Part shown: positions 41,103-50,752 of the stretch, piece by piece | How the letters are laid out: each line of letters starts with the position of its first letter | Position numbering within the stretch: the first letter of the stretch is position 1 | Assembly: GCA_019635875.1 (NCBI GenBank) | Contig: JAHBYP010000008.1 | Location: 1-64,000 of the forward strand | Reading direction: 5' to 3' | Length of the DNA: 64,000 bases | Origin: Alphaproteobacteria bacterium | GTDB taxonomy: Bacteria; Pseudomonadota; Alphaproteobacteria; Reyranellales; Reyranellaceae | Made by a program: the position numbers and the translations under genes | Notes under the pieces: generated by a model | Database searches by the model: none | What the model was told of the DNA's origin: nothing | What the model saw: only the letters and a program-made list of their open reading frames with translations

Positions 41103-41387
41103 TCAGCGGCGTTCGATGATGGTGTACTCGGCGTCGGTGGCGCGGGCGCGCTGCACGCGCGCCGGCACCGGGCGCGGCGTGCCGCGGGCCATCGAGGCGG
41201 CGCTTTCGAACAGCCCGCCGAACCACGAACGCGCCTTGTAGATCAGCACGCCGATCGCCAGCGCGATCGCCACCACGGCGATCACCGCGACGCCGAACGC
41301 CAGCAACGCCGCCGCCGCGAAGGCGAGCGCGATCAGGCGCAGCCAGACACCAAGGGGCAGACGCGCGAGCGTACGGTAGAGCGGCAT
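41103..41387 (-). CDS. Small membrane protein of unknown function
   Basis: 94 residues. Two closely spaced hydrophobic spans (LPLGVWLRLIALAFAAAALLAFGVAVIAVVAIALAIGVLI) and a basic, arginine-rich C-terminus (RARSWFGGLFES ... RPVPARVQRARATDAEYTIIERR). ATG 41387 follows GGAGGCTGAGAGG. No family recognised; resembles the small uncharacterised membrane proteins common in Alphaproteobacteria. Confidence 0.6.
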   Translation of the reverse strand: MPLYRTLARLPLGVWLRLIALAFAAAALLAFGVAVIAVVAIALAIGVLIYKARSWFGGLFESAASMARGTPRPVPARVQRARATDAEYTIIERR

Positions 41388-41463
41388 CCTCTCAGCCTCC
41401 CATCCAGGCGCGGTTCGTCGCGCACGGATTTGTCACAAGACATAGGGGCGCGCGCCGGGTTTG

Positions 41464-42348
41464 TCACCCCCCGCCGCCCCGGCCGTCGGACACGGTTACG
41501 TTGATCTCGCCCAGCCGGATCGTCGTGCCCGGTGCCAGCGACGCGGCCTCGAAAGCCGTCAGCCGCTTGCCCCCGACATGGGTTCCATTGGTCGAATCGA
41601 GGTCCTCGACGCTCAGGCCTCCCGCCGCGTCGATGCGGAAGCGCGCGTGGCGGCGCGACAAACTGTCATCCGGCCAGGCGAGGTCGCAATAGCGCGACTG
41701 GCGGCCGAAGATCAGCCCCTCGGGGCCGCGCAGGATCGCCGCCTCGAGCGCCAGCTCGACGGCGACGCCGTCGCGCCCGCTGCCGACCAGCCGCCAGGCG
41801 ACGCGCCGCGACGGCGCCTGCGCCGCCGCGGTTCCGGGCAGCACGCGCCACGCGCGCACCGGCCGCGCGATGTGCTTGAGCTGCCGCGGCCCGAGATCCT
41901 CGAAGACGCAGGCGATGTCGTCGCCGAGGCTCTCGCGCAGGCGGTCGGAGACGCAGATGCCGCCCGGCTCGGCCAGGCCCTGCAGGCGCGCGGCGAGGTT
42001 GACCTCCTCGCCGAAGACGTCGCCGTCGGCGCCGACCAGCACCTCGCCGAAATTGAGCCCGATGCGCGCCAGCATGCGCCGCTCGTCCTCGAGCTCGGCA
42101 TTGCGCCGCAGCATCGCCGCCTGCAGGTCGAGCGCGCAGGTCACGGCGGCGACGGCGCCGGCGAATTCCGAGAGGATCGCGTCGCCGGCGGTGTTGGCGA
42201 CGCGGCCGCCATGCGCGGTGATCGCCGGGATCCACACCTCGCGGCGCAGCGCGATCAGGTCGGTCAGGGTGCGCGTCTGCGCGCCCTCCATCATCCGGCT
42301 GTAGCCGGCGATGTCGGCGATCAGGATCGCGGCGGCGCGGCGCTGCAT
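41464..42348 (-). CDS. Class III nucleotide cyclase with C-terminal FHA domain
   Basis: 294 residues, soluble. The cyclase domain (about 1-180) has AAAILIADIAGYSRMMEGAQTRTL (metal-binding Asp), RVANTAGDAILSEFAGAV (second metal Asp) and GINFGEVLVG-type ARIGLNFGEVLVGADGDVFGEEVNLAARLQ. The C-terminal FHA domain (about 205-290: LIFGRQSRYCDLAWPDDSLSRRHARFRID ... EDLDSTNGTHVGGKRL) binds phosphothreonine peptides, so synthesis of cAMP or cGMP may be linked to Ser/Thr phosphorylation. ATG 42348 sits 9 bases after the edge of family A element A10, whose GGGGGAAGG supplies the apparent ribosome binding site. Confidence 0.88.
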   Translation of the reverse strand: MQRRAAAILIADIAGYSRMMEGAQTRTLTDLIALRREVWIPAITAHGGRVANTAGDAILSEFAGAVAAVTCALDLQAAMLRRNAELEDERRMLARIGLNFGEVLVGADGDVFGEEVNLAARLQGLAEPGGICVSDRLRESLGDDIACVFEDLGPRQLKHIARPVRAWRVLPGTAAAQAPSRRVAWRLVGSGRDGVAVELALEAAILRGPEGLIFGRQSRYCDLAWPDDSLSRRHARFRIDAAGGLSVEDLDSTNGTHVGGKRLTAFEAASLAPGTTIRLGEINVTVSDGRGGGG

Positions 42349-42356
42349 GGGCGTTA

Positions 42357-42475
42357 CCTTCCCCCGGAGGGGGAAGGTGGCGCGTAGCGCCGGATGGGGG
42401 ATGTCGAAGACGGACTCGGGAGTCGTTGAGACATCCCCCTTCCGCCCTTCGGGCACCTTCCCCCTCCGGGGGAAG
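42357..42475. repeat. Palindromic element family A, copy A10
   Basis: A full element between the cyclase start and the transglutaminase-like gene on the same strand. Its terminal GGGGGAAGG on the minus strand is placed as the cyclase Shine-Dalgarno. Confidence 0.9.
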
Positions 42476-42493
42476 ACAAGGCAGCAAAGCCGC

Positions 42494-43432
42494 TCACGGC
42501 GGCACGGGGAACACGCGGTAGCCGCTGCGCTGGGCGATGAAGCCGGCGCTGCGCTGGCCGGCGACGCCGACGGGCGCGAGGTCGGGGCCGGTGGCCTCCA
42601 GCGCGACATAGGCGCGCCCGCCATGCGGCACGATATCGTCGCCGCGCTGCGCCGGCAGGCTGGCGGCGAGGAAGACGTGGCCCGGCAGGGTCACGAACAC
42701 CTGCTGCAGCGACGGCGCCAGGGTGCGCAGGATGGCGCCCAGGGCCACGCTCTTGCTGTCGCATTCGCCCTTGTTGATCTTGAACATCGCCGGTGGCGCG
42801 GCGAAGTCGAGCCCGCCGCCCGAGCTGCGCGGATCGCGGAAATCGTCGTAGGGAATCGTCTGCACGAGATGCAGCGCGTGGCCGACCAGGGCACGCTCGT
42901 CGCCGCCCAGCGCGCGCAGCGCCTCGGCCACCGGCCGCAGGATCGGCCCGAAATGCCGCGCCGCGGCGGCATGGTCGACATAGATCGCGTCGCCCTCGGC
43001 GCGCCGATAGTGCTTCACCAGGTACAGGCCGCGCGCATTGTCGAGGATCGCCGGGAAGCGCTGGTTCAGCCGGCGCACGCGCTGCGGATCGCCCTGCATG
43101 GCGAAGTCGACCGCCTCGCCGACGCGTTGCGTGGTGACCGTGACGCCCTCGCGCTGCCCGGCCTCGATCGCCGCGGCCTCGACGTGGCGATAGAGGTCGG
43201 GGATGCTGAAGTCGCGGAACGACTGCATTGCCGCCTCGACCTCGGCCGCCGGCAGGCGAAAGGCGATGCGCCGCTCGCGCCGCTCCAGGTCGCGCCAGGC
43301 GAAGCTGAAATCGACCGCCGCGCCGGACGGGCGCTGCTGGAAGGCGAGCTGGCGCGCCGTCGCCGGCCGGATTCCGGCGATCGACGCGGCGAGCGCGCCG
43401 GCGAGCGCGGCGCGCCGGGTGACGGCGTCCAT
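42494..43432 (-). CDS. Transglutaminase-like exported protein
   Basis: 312 residues. The N-terminus VTRRAALAGALAASIAGIRPATA resembles a Tat signal. The catalytic core shows NKGECDSKSVALGAILRTL (Cys near 228), an aspartate-rich IPYDDFRDPRSSGGGLDF before it, and VTLPGHVFLAASL (His), the Cys-His layout of transglutaminase-like cysteine peptidases. Start ATG 43432 shares one base with the stop of the enoyl-CoA hydratase gene, so it is translationally coupled although the functions look unrelated. The rest of the triad is not certain. Periplasmic peptide processing is inferred. Confidence 0.72.
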   Translation of the reverse strand: MDAVTRRAALAGALAASIAGIRPATARQLAFQQRPSGAAVDFSFAWRDLERRERRIAFRLPAAEVEAAMQSFRDFSIPDLYRHVEAAAIEAGQREGVTVTTQRVGEAVDFAMQGDPQRVRRLNQRFPAILDNARGLYLVKHYRRAEGDAIYVDHAAAARHFGPILRPVAEALRALGGDERALVGHALHLVQTIPYDDFRDPRSSGGGLDFAAPPAMFKINKGECDSKSVALGAILRTLAPSLQQVFVTLPGHVFLAASLPAQRGDDIVPHGGRAYVALEATGPDLAPVGVAGQRSAGFIAQRSGYRVFPVPP

Positions 43433-44226
43433 CAGCGTCCCTTGAACACCGGCTTGCGCTTGGCGGCGAGCGCCGCGAGGCCCTCGCGCAGATCCTCCGA
43501 CTCGGCGCAGACCTTCATGCGCGCGCGCACCGCTTCCTCGTCGAGCCGGTTGGCGGCGATCTGGTTGAGCGCGAGCTTCATCGCCTGCAGCGCCAGCGGC
43601 GCGCCGTCGGCCACGGTCGCGGCCAGCCGGTCGACATGCGTCCTGAACTCGGCGCGCTCGACCAGCCAGTCGACATAGCCGACGCGCAGCAGCTCCTCGC
43701 CGTCGAACTCCTCGGCCAGCAGGTAGAAGCGCTTGGCGACGCCGGGGCCGACGCGCTCGATGAAGCGGCGCATGCCGCTGGGGTAGTAGTGCAGGCCCAG
43801 CCGAGCCGGCGGCACGAAGGCGCGCATGCCCTTGATGCCGACCCGGAAGTCGCAGGCGATGGCGAGGTCGGTGCCGCCGCCATAGACGCCGCCGTTGAAG
43901 GCGCCGATGGTCGGCACGCGCAGCGACTCCAGGCGATCGCACAGCAGCTCGAAGCCGCTCTTGCCCTGCGCCTCCTTCGCCGCGCCCTCCTTGGGCTGCG
44001 TCGCTCCGCGCGCGCGCAGGGTGCCGAGGTCGAAGCCGGCGCAGAAGGTCTTCTCGCCGGCGCCGGTCAGCACCAGCACGCGCACGTCGGTGGCCCGCTC
44101 GACCGTGTCGAGATGGCCCATGAGGGCGCGGATGTCGTCGTTGTCCAGGCGATTGTGCTTCGCCGGGTTGTTCAGGGTGATGGTGGCCCTGGGGCCGTCG
44201 ATGGTGAGCAGGACTGTGTCGGTCAT
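43432..44226 (-). CDS. Enoyl-CoA hydratase/isomerase family protein
   Basis: 264 residues of crotonase fold: GAGEKTFCAGFDLGTL (first oxyanion strand), FNGGVYGGGTDLAIACDFRVG (second oxyanion loop) and MRRFIERVGPGVAKRFYLLAEEFDGEELLRVGYVDWLVE. It hydrates enoyl-CoA in fatty-acid or aromatic acid breakdown. The usual catalytic Glu pair is not conserved as in classical ECH (VG-P-G position rather than two Glu), so isomerase or hydrolase variants are possible. ATG 44226 precedes an A11 element region; the stop overlaps the next gene by one base. Confidence 0.87.
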   Translation of the reverse strand: MTDTVLLTIDGPRATITLNNPAKHNRLDNDDIRALMGHLDTVERATDVRVLVLTGAGEKTFCAGFDLGTLRARGATQPKEGAAKEAQGKSGFELLCDRLESLRVPTIGAFNGGVYGGGTDLAIACDFRVGIKGMRAFVPPARLGLHYYPSGMRRFIERVGPGVAKRFYLLAEEFDGEELLRVGYVDWLVERAEFRTHVDRLAATVADGAPLALQAMKLALNQIAANRLDEEAVRARMKVCAESEDLREGLAALAAKRKPVFKGR

Positions 44227-44302
44227 GGACCGATCATACCGCCTTGCGTTTGAGGCGGGAATGCGTCCGGTCCGGACGACGGATCGGGCGCCGGGCTCCC
44301 TC

Positions 44303-44426
44303 CCTTCCCCCGGAGGGAGAAGGTGGCGCGCGAAGCGCGACGGATGGGGGATGCCTCAACGAAAGCGGTGTCCGTCTTCGACATCCCCCTTCCGCCCTTC
44401 GGGCACCTTCCCCCTCCGGGGGAAGG
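44303..44426. repeat. Palindromic element family A, copy A11
   Basis: A full element in the divergent gap between the enoyl-CoA hydratase and the amine oxidase gene (44227-44482), so it may lie inside their promoter region. Left end slightly altered (GGAGGGAGAAGG). Confidence 0.9.
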
Positions 44427-44482
44427 TAACAGGTTATGCTACTCTGTCAGGTAATGGTCAGCGCTCAAGGGAGGAGCCTTCG

Positions 44483-46066
44483 ATGTCCCGTACCCCGTTG
44501 TTTCGATTGATGCGTCGCGGCCTGATCGAGGCGGCGGTGGGCGAGCGCGCGCTGTCGCGGCGCTCCTTCCTCAGGGGTGCGGGCGGGCTGGCGATCGCGG
44601 CCGGGCCGCTGGCGGCCTGTGCCGATGCGGAGCCGCCGCAGGCCGCGGCGGCACGCTACTCGGGCGAGCCGGTGATCGTGGTCGGCGCCGGGCTGGCGGG
44701 GCTGACGGCGGCCTACGAGCTGGGCAAACGCGGCGTGCCGGTGACGCTCTACGAGGGCTCCTCGCGCATCGGCGGCCGCGTGTGGACGGCCGAGCGCTTC
44801 AACGCGGCGGGGCAGTTCGTCGAGCTGGGCGCCGAGCTGGTCGACAGCGACCACGAGGCGCTGCAGGGCGTCTGCAAGGAGCTCGGCGTCGCGCTGCAGA
44901 GCTTCGGCACGCCGGGCGCATGGCTCACCGAGAGCCTCTATGTCCACCAGGGGCGCGTCTACAGCGGCACGGAGTTCAAGCGCGGGCTGGCGCCGCTGAT
45001 GAGCGCCGCGCGGCGCGCGCAGCAGGAGATCGGCGGACCGACGCGCCGGCTCGACGTCACCTGGGCGACGCCGCGCGGCGCGGCACGCTTCGACCGCATG
45101 TCGCTCGCCGAGTATCTCGACAGCGTCCGCGAGCTGGAGCCCTGGGTGCGCGACATGGTGCGCGTCAGCTATGTCGGCGAGATGGGCGACGAGGCCGACC
45201 GGCAATCGGCGCTCAACCTCATCCTGCTGGTCAACCCCGACAAGTCGAACCTGTACGGCGACAGCGACGAGGGCTGGCGCATCGCCGGCGGCGGCTCGAA
45301 CCTGACGCGCGCGCTGCACCAGGCGATCGTCAAGCGCGCCGGCAGCGCCGCGGCGGTGCGCACCGGCCACGTGCTGACGGCGATCCGCGAACGCGGCCAG
45401 GCGCTCGAGCTGGTGTTCGACCAGGGCGGCCGCACGGTCAGCGTGCCGGCGGCGCGCGTGGTGATGGCGATCCCCTTCACCACCCTGCGCCAGGTCGAGG
45501 GCGTCAAGGCGCTGCCGCTCAATCCGGTGAAGCAGCGCGCCATCGCCGAGTACCATTTCGGCACCAATACCAAGTCGATGCTCGATTTCAGCTCGCGCAT
45601 CTGGCGCACGCCGGGCGCGAAGCTGCCGGCCTTCACCGGCGGCATCACCACCGACTCGGCACACCAGGGCTTCTGGGAGACCAGCCGCAGCCAGGACGGC
45701 GCCAACGGCATCCTCACCAATTTCCTCGGCGGCGAGGCCGGGCGCAATTTCGACGGCAGGGGCCGTTCGGCGGTCGACTATCTCGGCGGCCTCGATCCGC
45801 GCATCCGCGCCGAGTTTACCGGACGGCAGCGCTTCATGAACTGGAGCCGGCATCGCTTCGCGCTGGGCTCCTACTCCTGCCAGAAGCCCGGCCATTACGT
45901 GGGCTTCTTCGGCATGGAGGGCCAGCCCGAGCTGGGCGGCCGCCTGCTCTTCGCCGGCGAGCACACCAGCACCGACTACACGGGCTTCATGAACGGCGCC
46001 GTCGAAAGCGGCCTGCGCGTGGCCAACGAGATCACCGGCGCGCGGCGCGTGGCGCGGGCGGCGTGA
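44483..46066 (+). CDS. Tat-exported flavin monoamine oxidase-like protein
   Basis: 527 residues. A Tat signal (ALSRRSFLRGAGGLAIAAGPLAACAD, with a possible lipobox Cys) precedes the FAD dinucleotide fold (VIVVGAGLAGLTAAYELGKRGVPVTLYEGSSRIGGRVWT) and the amine-oxidase C-terminal FAD motif (GRLLFAGEHTSTDYTGFMNGAVESGLRVANE). Acts outside the cytoplasm on a primary or secondary amine, with hydrogen peroxide as a by-product. ATG 44483 follows GGGAGGAG. Substrate unknown (polyamine, aromatic amine or amino acid). Confidence 0.9.
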   Translation: MSRTPLFRLMRRGLIEAAVGERALSRRSFLRGAGGLAIAAGPLAACADAEPPQAAAARYSGEPVIVVGAGLAGLTAAYELGKRGVPVTLYEGSSRIGGRVWTAERFNAAGQFVELGAELVDSDHEALQGVCKELGVALQSFGTPGAWLTESLYVHQGRVYSGTEFKRGLAPLMSAARRAQQEIGGPTRRLDVTWATPRGAARFDRMSLAEYLDSVRELEPWVRDMVRVSYVGEMGDEADRQSALNLILLVNPDKSNLYGDSDEGWRIAGGGSNLTRALHQAIVKRAGSAAAVRTGHVLTAIRERGQALELVFDQGGRTVSVPAARVVMAIPFTTLRQVEGVKALPLNPVKQRAIAEYHFGTNTKSMLDFSSRIWRTPGAKLPAFTGGITTDSAHQGFWETSRSQDGANGILTNFLGGEAGRNFDGRGRSAVDYLGGLDPRIRAEFTGRQRFMNWSRHRFALGSYSCQKPGHYVGFFGMEGQPELGGRLLFAGEHTSTDYTGFMNGAVESGLRVANEITGARRVARAA

Positions 46067-46126
46067 GCCATCGTCACCGCGGATCCATCACAGGAAAATG
46101 CGTAGCTCGCCACTCAGGCTCCGCGC

Positions 46127-46152
46127 TTGAAATGTTAATTTATACGTATTAT
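46127..46152 (+). promoter_or_regulatory. AT-rich promoter/operator region of hicAB
   Basis: TTGAAA (46127) and TATTAT (46147) may be -35/-10 boxes with a short 14-bp spacer; the palindrome ATACGTAT (46142-46149) overlaps the -10 and is a candidate HicB operator. It is the only AT-rich island nearby. Confidence 0.45.
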
Positions 46153-46165
46153 CTAGGAGACGTTG

Positions 46166-46357
46166 ATGAAACGGATGAGCAGCCGGGAAGCGATCAAGAC
46201 CATTGAGGCGATCGGCTGGCAGCTCAATCGCGTAAAGGGCGACCACCACATCTTCACCCACCCGACGCGCAGCGGCGTCGTGGTGGTACCGCATCCGAAG
46301 AAGACACTGCCGACGGGCACGCTTCACAACATCCTCAAGACCGCCGGCGTCATCTAG
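46166..46357 (+). CDS. hicA: HicA-type mRNA interferase toxin
   Basis: 63 residues of HicA: SSREAIKTIEAIGWQLNRVKGDHHIFTHPTRSGVVVVPHP, with the catalytic His in the GDHHIFTHP segment and the ending LPTGTLHNILKTAGVI. It cleaves mRNA or tmRNA unless HicB binds it. ATG 46166 (AGGAGACGTTG upstream) is preferred over the TTG three bases earlier. The antitoxin gene follows 29 bp downstream. Confidence 0.92.
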   Translation: MKRMSSREAIKTIEAIGWQLNRVKGDHHIFTHPTRSGVVVVPHPKKTLPTGTLHNILKTAGVI

Positions 46358-46386
46358 CCGGCGCCGGACGCCAAGGAGGGCGGACG

Positions 46387-46830
46387 ATGGCCAGGGGTTA
46401 CTACGGGTTGATCAAGCGAGACGCGGCGACCAAGCAATACGAGGTCGAGTTTCCCGACTTGCCCGGCTGTGTGACGGTGGCCGACAGCTTCGTCGAGGCC
46501 GGCGAGAGCGCTGTAGACGCGCTTGCGGGATGGATCGAGGCTGCGCTCGACACCGGTCAGGAGATTCCGCCGCCGACCGACATCCAGCCCGCCTTCAAGC
46601 GGGCAAGGGGCGCCTCTCTGGTGTGGGTGCCCGCGCCGCCGATCAAGACAAAAGCGGTGCCGGTGACGATCAGCCTGCGGGAGCATCTCCTCGAGAAGAT
46701 CGATCGCGCCGCCGCCGACGAGGGAATGACGCGCTCGAGCTTCATCACCTTTCACGCCCTGCAGGCTGCGGGCCAGAAGGCCTGGGCAAGAAAGGTCAAG
46801 TCGACAGGTCGGCGGCGGTCGGCAGCATAG
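46387..46830 (+). CDS. hicB: HicB-type antitoxin
   Basis: 147 residues. The N-terminal HicB partner fold (YYGLIKRDAATKQYEVEFPDLPGCVTVADSFVEAGESAVDALAGWIEAAL) is joined by a short linker to a C-terminal ribbon-helix-helix DNA-binding part (VPVTISLREHLLEKIDRAAADEGMTRSSFITFHAL). It neutralises HicA and represses the operon. ATG 46387 with AAGGAGGGCGGACG upstream. Located between a stress-type oxidase and an acyl-CoA dehydrogenase; no mobile-element genes nearby. Confidence 0.92.
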   Translation: MARGYYGLIKRDAATKQYEVEFPDLPGCVTVADSFVEAGESAVDALAGWIEAALDTGQEIPPPTDIQPAFKRARGASLVWVPAPPIKTKAVPVTISLREHLLEKIDRAAADEGMTRSSFITFHALQAAGQKAWARKVKSTGRRRSAA

Positions 46831-46939
46831 CCTACGCGGAACGCCACAGGGCCGGGGAAGTCTGCGTCCGGTTGCCGGTGCCGGGGCGTACCGCCTATGG
46901 TGACCGGCAATTCACGCCGTCCGTCTCCGAGGAAACGTC

Positions 46940-48730
<1,791 letters not shown>

Positions 48731-48746
48731 GAGGAAGATCGTCGCA

Positions 48747-49007
48747 ATGCCAACGATTAGCGCCTTTTTCGGAATCCTTATCCGGATGTATTATCGGGAC
48801 CACGCTCCGCCGCACTTTCACGCTGTTTACGGCGAGCAGGAAGCGACTATCGACATCGAGACGCTCGATGTCCTGGAGGGGCGCCTGTCCCGTCGAGCGC
48901 TTGAGTTGGTGCTCGACTGGGCTGAGCTGCACCAAGACGAACTGCGTGAAAACTGGCATCGTGCTCGCGCCCATGAAGCGCTGAAGAACGTTGCCCCACT
49001 GGAGTAA
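48747..49007 (+). CDS. DUF4160 domain protein (toxin-antitoxin-like)
   Basis: 86 residues: MPTISAFFGILIRMYYRDHAPPHFHAVYGEQEATIDIETLDVLEGRLSRRALELVLDWAELHQDEL, a clean DUF4160 domain. Members are commonly paired with DUF2442, as here. The pair behaves like a toxin-antitoxin or stress module; which one is the toxin is not settled. ATG 48747 is preceded by GAGAGGAAG. It lies 16 bp after the acyl-CoA dehydrogenase stop; co-transcription likely. Confidence 0.88.
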   Translation: MPTISAFFGILIRMYYRDHAPPHFHAVYGEQEATIDIETLDVLEGRLSRRALELVLDWAELHQDELRENWHRARAHEALKNVAPLE

Positions 49008-49011
49008 GTTC

Positions 49012-49266
49012 ATGCTGCCGAAGGTCGTTGAGGTGTCGGCCATGCCGGAGCGGCGCCTCAATGTGCGCTTCTCCGACGGCGTGGCCGGTATCGTCGAAAT
49101 CGATCAAAGAAGTCTCTACGGCGTCTTCGCGCCGCTAAGCGATCCCGACTTTTTCGCTCAAGCCTACGTCGATCATGGCGCGGTCACTTGGCCGAATGGC
49201 GCCGATCTGGCACCTGACGCCATGCACCATGCGCTACGCGGATCGGGCTTCTGGCTCGTCCAGTGA
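49012..49266 (+). CDS. DUF2442 domain protein (partner of DUF4160)
   Basis: 84 residues. LPKVVEVSAMPERRLNVRFSDGVAGIVEIDQ and LYGVFAPLSDPDFFAQAYVDHGAVTWPNGADLAPDAMH are the DUF2442 signature. ATG 49012 has GGAGTAAGTTC upstream; a TTG at 48991 is possible. The DUF4160 stop is only 4 bp before the ATG, so they form one operon. Function: suspected antitoxin, not proven. Confidence 0.88.
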   Translation: MLPKVVEVSAMPERRLNVRFSDGVAGIVEIDQRSLYGVFAPLSDPDFFAQAYVDHGAVTWPNGADLAPDAMHHALRGSGFWLVQ

Positions 49267-49267
49267 G

Positions 49268-50509
49268 ATGGGCGGCGCGGGTCTGATCGAGCTGCCCGAA
49301 GATGAAGCGCGCGACGCCGCTTCGCGCTTCGATCTGGCGCGGCTCGAGCCCTCGTTCCTCGACGACCCTTTCCCGGTCTATCACGCGCTGCGCCGCTTCG
49401 CGCCGGTGAAGCGGCTGCCCGACGGCTCGGTGTTCGTCTCGCGCTACGCCGACGCCGCGCTGTGCTACCGCGACGCCGCGATGAGCTCGGACAAGCGGCC
49501 GGAGTTCGCCGCCAAGTACGGCGAGGGCACGCCGCTCTATCGCCATCACACCACCAGCCTGGTGTTCAACGACGCGCCGCTGCACACCCGCGTGCGCCGC
49601 CTGCTGGCCGCGGCCTTCACGCCGCGCGCGCTCAAGGCGATGGAACCGCGTGTCGTGGCGCTGGTCGACGGGCTGCTCGATCGAGCCGCCGAGGCGCGCG
49701 CGATCGATCTGATCGAGGATTTCGCCTTCGCCCTGCCGGTCGAGGTGGTCTGCGTGATGCTCGGCGTGCCGGCGGCGGATCGCGGGCCGTTCCGCCGCTA
49801 TTCGCTGGCGATCCTCGGTGCGCTCGAGCCCACCGTGCCCGAGGACAGGATGCGCGCCGGCCACGAGGCGGTGCGCGAGTTCGCGACCTATCTTGAGTCG
49901 CTGGTCGCCGAGCGGCGCAAGCGGCCGGCCGACGACGAGGACGTGCTCGGCGCCCTGATCCATGGCGAGGTCGAGGGCGAGCGGCTGACGGGCGAGGAGC
50001 TGGTGCAGAACTGCATCTTCCTGCTCAACGCCGGCCACGAGACCACGACCAACCTCGTGGGCAACACCGTCGACGCCCTGCTGCGCTTTCCTGACCAGAT
50101 GGCGCGGCTGCGCGAGGATCCGTCGCTGATCCGCGGCTGCATCGAGGAAGGCCTGCGCTTCGAAAGCTCCAACCAGCTCGGCAATCGCAAGCTCACCCGC
50201 CCGCTGGACATCGCCGGGCAGCGGCTCGACGCCGGCACCTACATCCATATCGGCATCGGCGCCGCCAACCGCGATCCGGCCGAGTTCCCCGACCCCGACC
50301 GCTTCGACATCGGCCGCACGCCCAACCGCCACCTCGCCTTCGGCTCGGGCATCCATATGTGCCTGGGTGCCACGCTGGCGCGGATGGAGGGCACCATCGC
50401 CATCGCCCGGCTGCTGGAGCGCTTCCCCGGGCTGCGACAGAATGGCAGGCCGGTTCGCGGTGGACGTGCCCGCTTCCGGGGATTTGCCTCCTATCCAGTG
50501 ATGATATGA
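49268..50509 (+). CDS. Cytochrome P450
   Basis: 413 residues of bacterial soluble P450: I-helix oxygen motif LLNAGHETTTNLVGN (near 250), ExxR in EEGLRFESSNQLGNRK, and heme ligand loop HLAFGSGIHMCLGATLARMEG with the Cys ligand near 358. ATG 49268 begins right after the DUF2442 stop; the longer upstream frame is a shadow. There is no ferredoxin or reductase gene in the window, so its redox partners lie elsewhere. The substrate is unknown; hydroxylates an aliphatic or terpenoid compound by family habit. Confidence 0.93.
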   Translation: MGGAGLIELPEDEARDAASRFDLARLEPSFLDDPFPVYHALRRFAPVKRLPDGSVFVSRYADAALCYRDAAMSSDKRPEFAAKYGEGTPLYRHHTTSLVFNDAPLHTRVRRLLAAAFTPRALKAMEPRVVALVDGLLDRAAEARAIDLIEDFAFALPVEVVCVMLGVPAADRGPFRRYSLAILGALEPTVPEDRMRAGHEAVREFATYLESLVAERRKRPADDEDVLGALIHGEVEGERLTGEELVQNCIFLLNAGHETTTNLVGNTVDALLRFPDQMARLREDPSLIRGCIEEGLRFESSNQLGNRKLTRPLDIAGQRLDAGTYIHIGIGAANRDPAEFPDPDRFDIGRTPNRHLAFGSGIHMCLGATLARMEGTIAIARLLERFPGLRQNGRPVRGGRARFRGFASYPVMI

Positions 50510-50566
50510 CTAATTCCTAGTCAATTGTTCACATTGTGGCCGGCGTTCCGAGCTCTGGAACCGTCA

Positions 50567-50588
50567 GTGGCGCATTTCTGAGCGCCAC
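50567..50588. promoter_or_regulatory. Inverted repeat upstream of urtA (possible enhancer site)
   Basis: GTGGCGC, 8 nt, GCGCCAC, a perfect 7-bp pair about 85-105 bp upstream of the -24 element at 50673. The position fits an NtrC-type activator site, although the sequence differs from the classic TGCACC-N5-GGTGCA. The 243-bp gap 50510-50752 otherwise holds a small GACTA...TAGTC repeat near 50508 and no gene. Confidence 0.4.
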
Positions 50589-50670
50589 ATCCCGGGCTGC
50601 CCGGAGATGAATCGAAATCCGGCAATCGCCTGCCGAAAAAAGGGGCGGGCTGCCTGTTCTCCCCAACCGA

Positions 50671-50687
50671 CTGGCCCGAGTCTTGCT
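50671..50687 (+). promoter_or_regulatory. Sigma-54 (RpoN) promoter of the urea transporter operon
   Basis: CTGGCCCGAGTCTTGCT matches the -24/-12 consensus YTGGCACGRNNNTTGCW with one mismatch; the GG (50673-50674) and GC (50685-50686) are separated by exactly 10 bp. It sits 66 bp before the urtA start and points downstream. This fits nitrogen-limitation control (NtrC) known for urt operons in many bacteria. Confidence 0.7.
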
Positions 50688-50752
50688 CTCCCCTACCCGG
50701 CGTGTGGGCGACGCCCATGGGGGGCGTGCCGCGGCACGGGGAGACTACAAGC

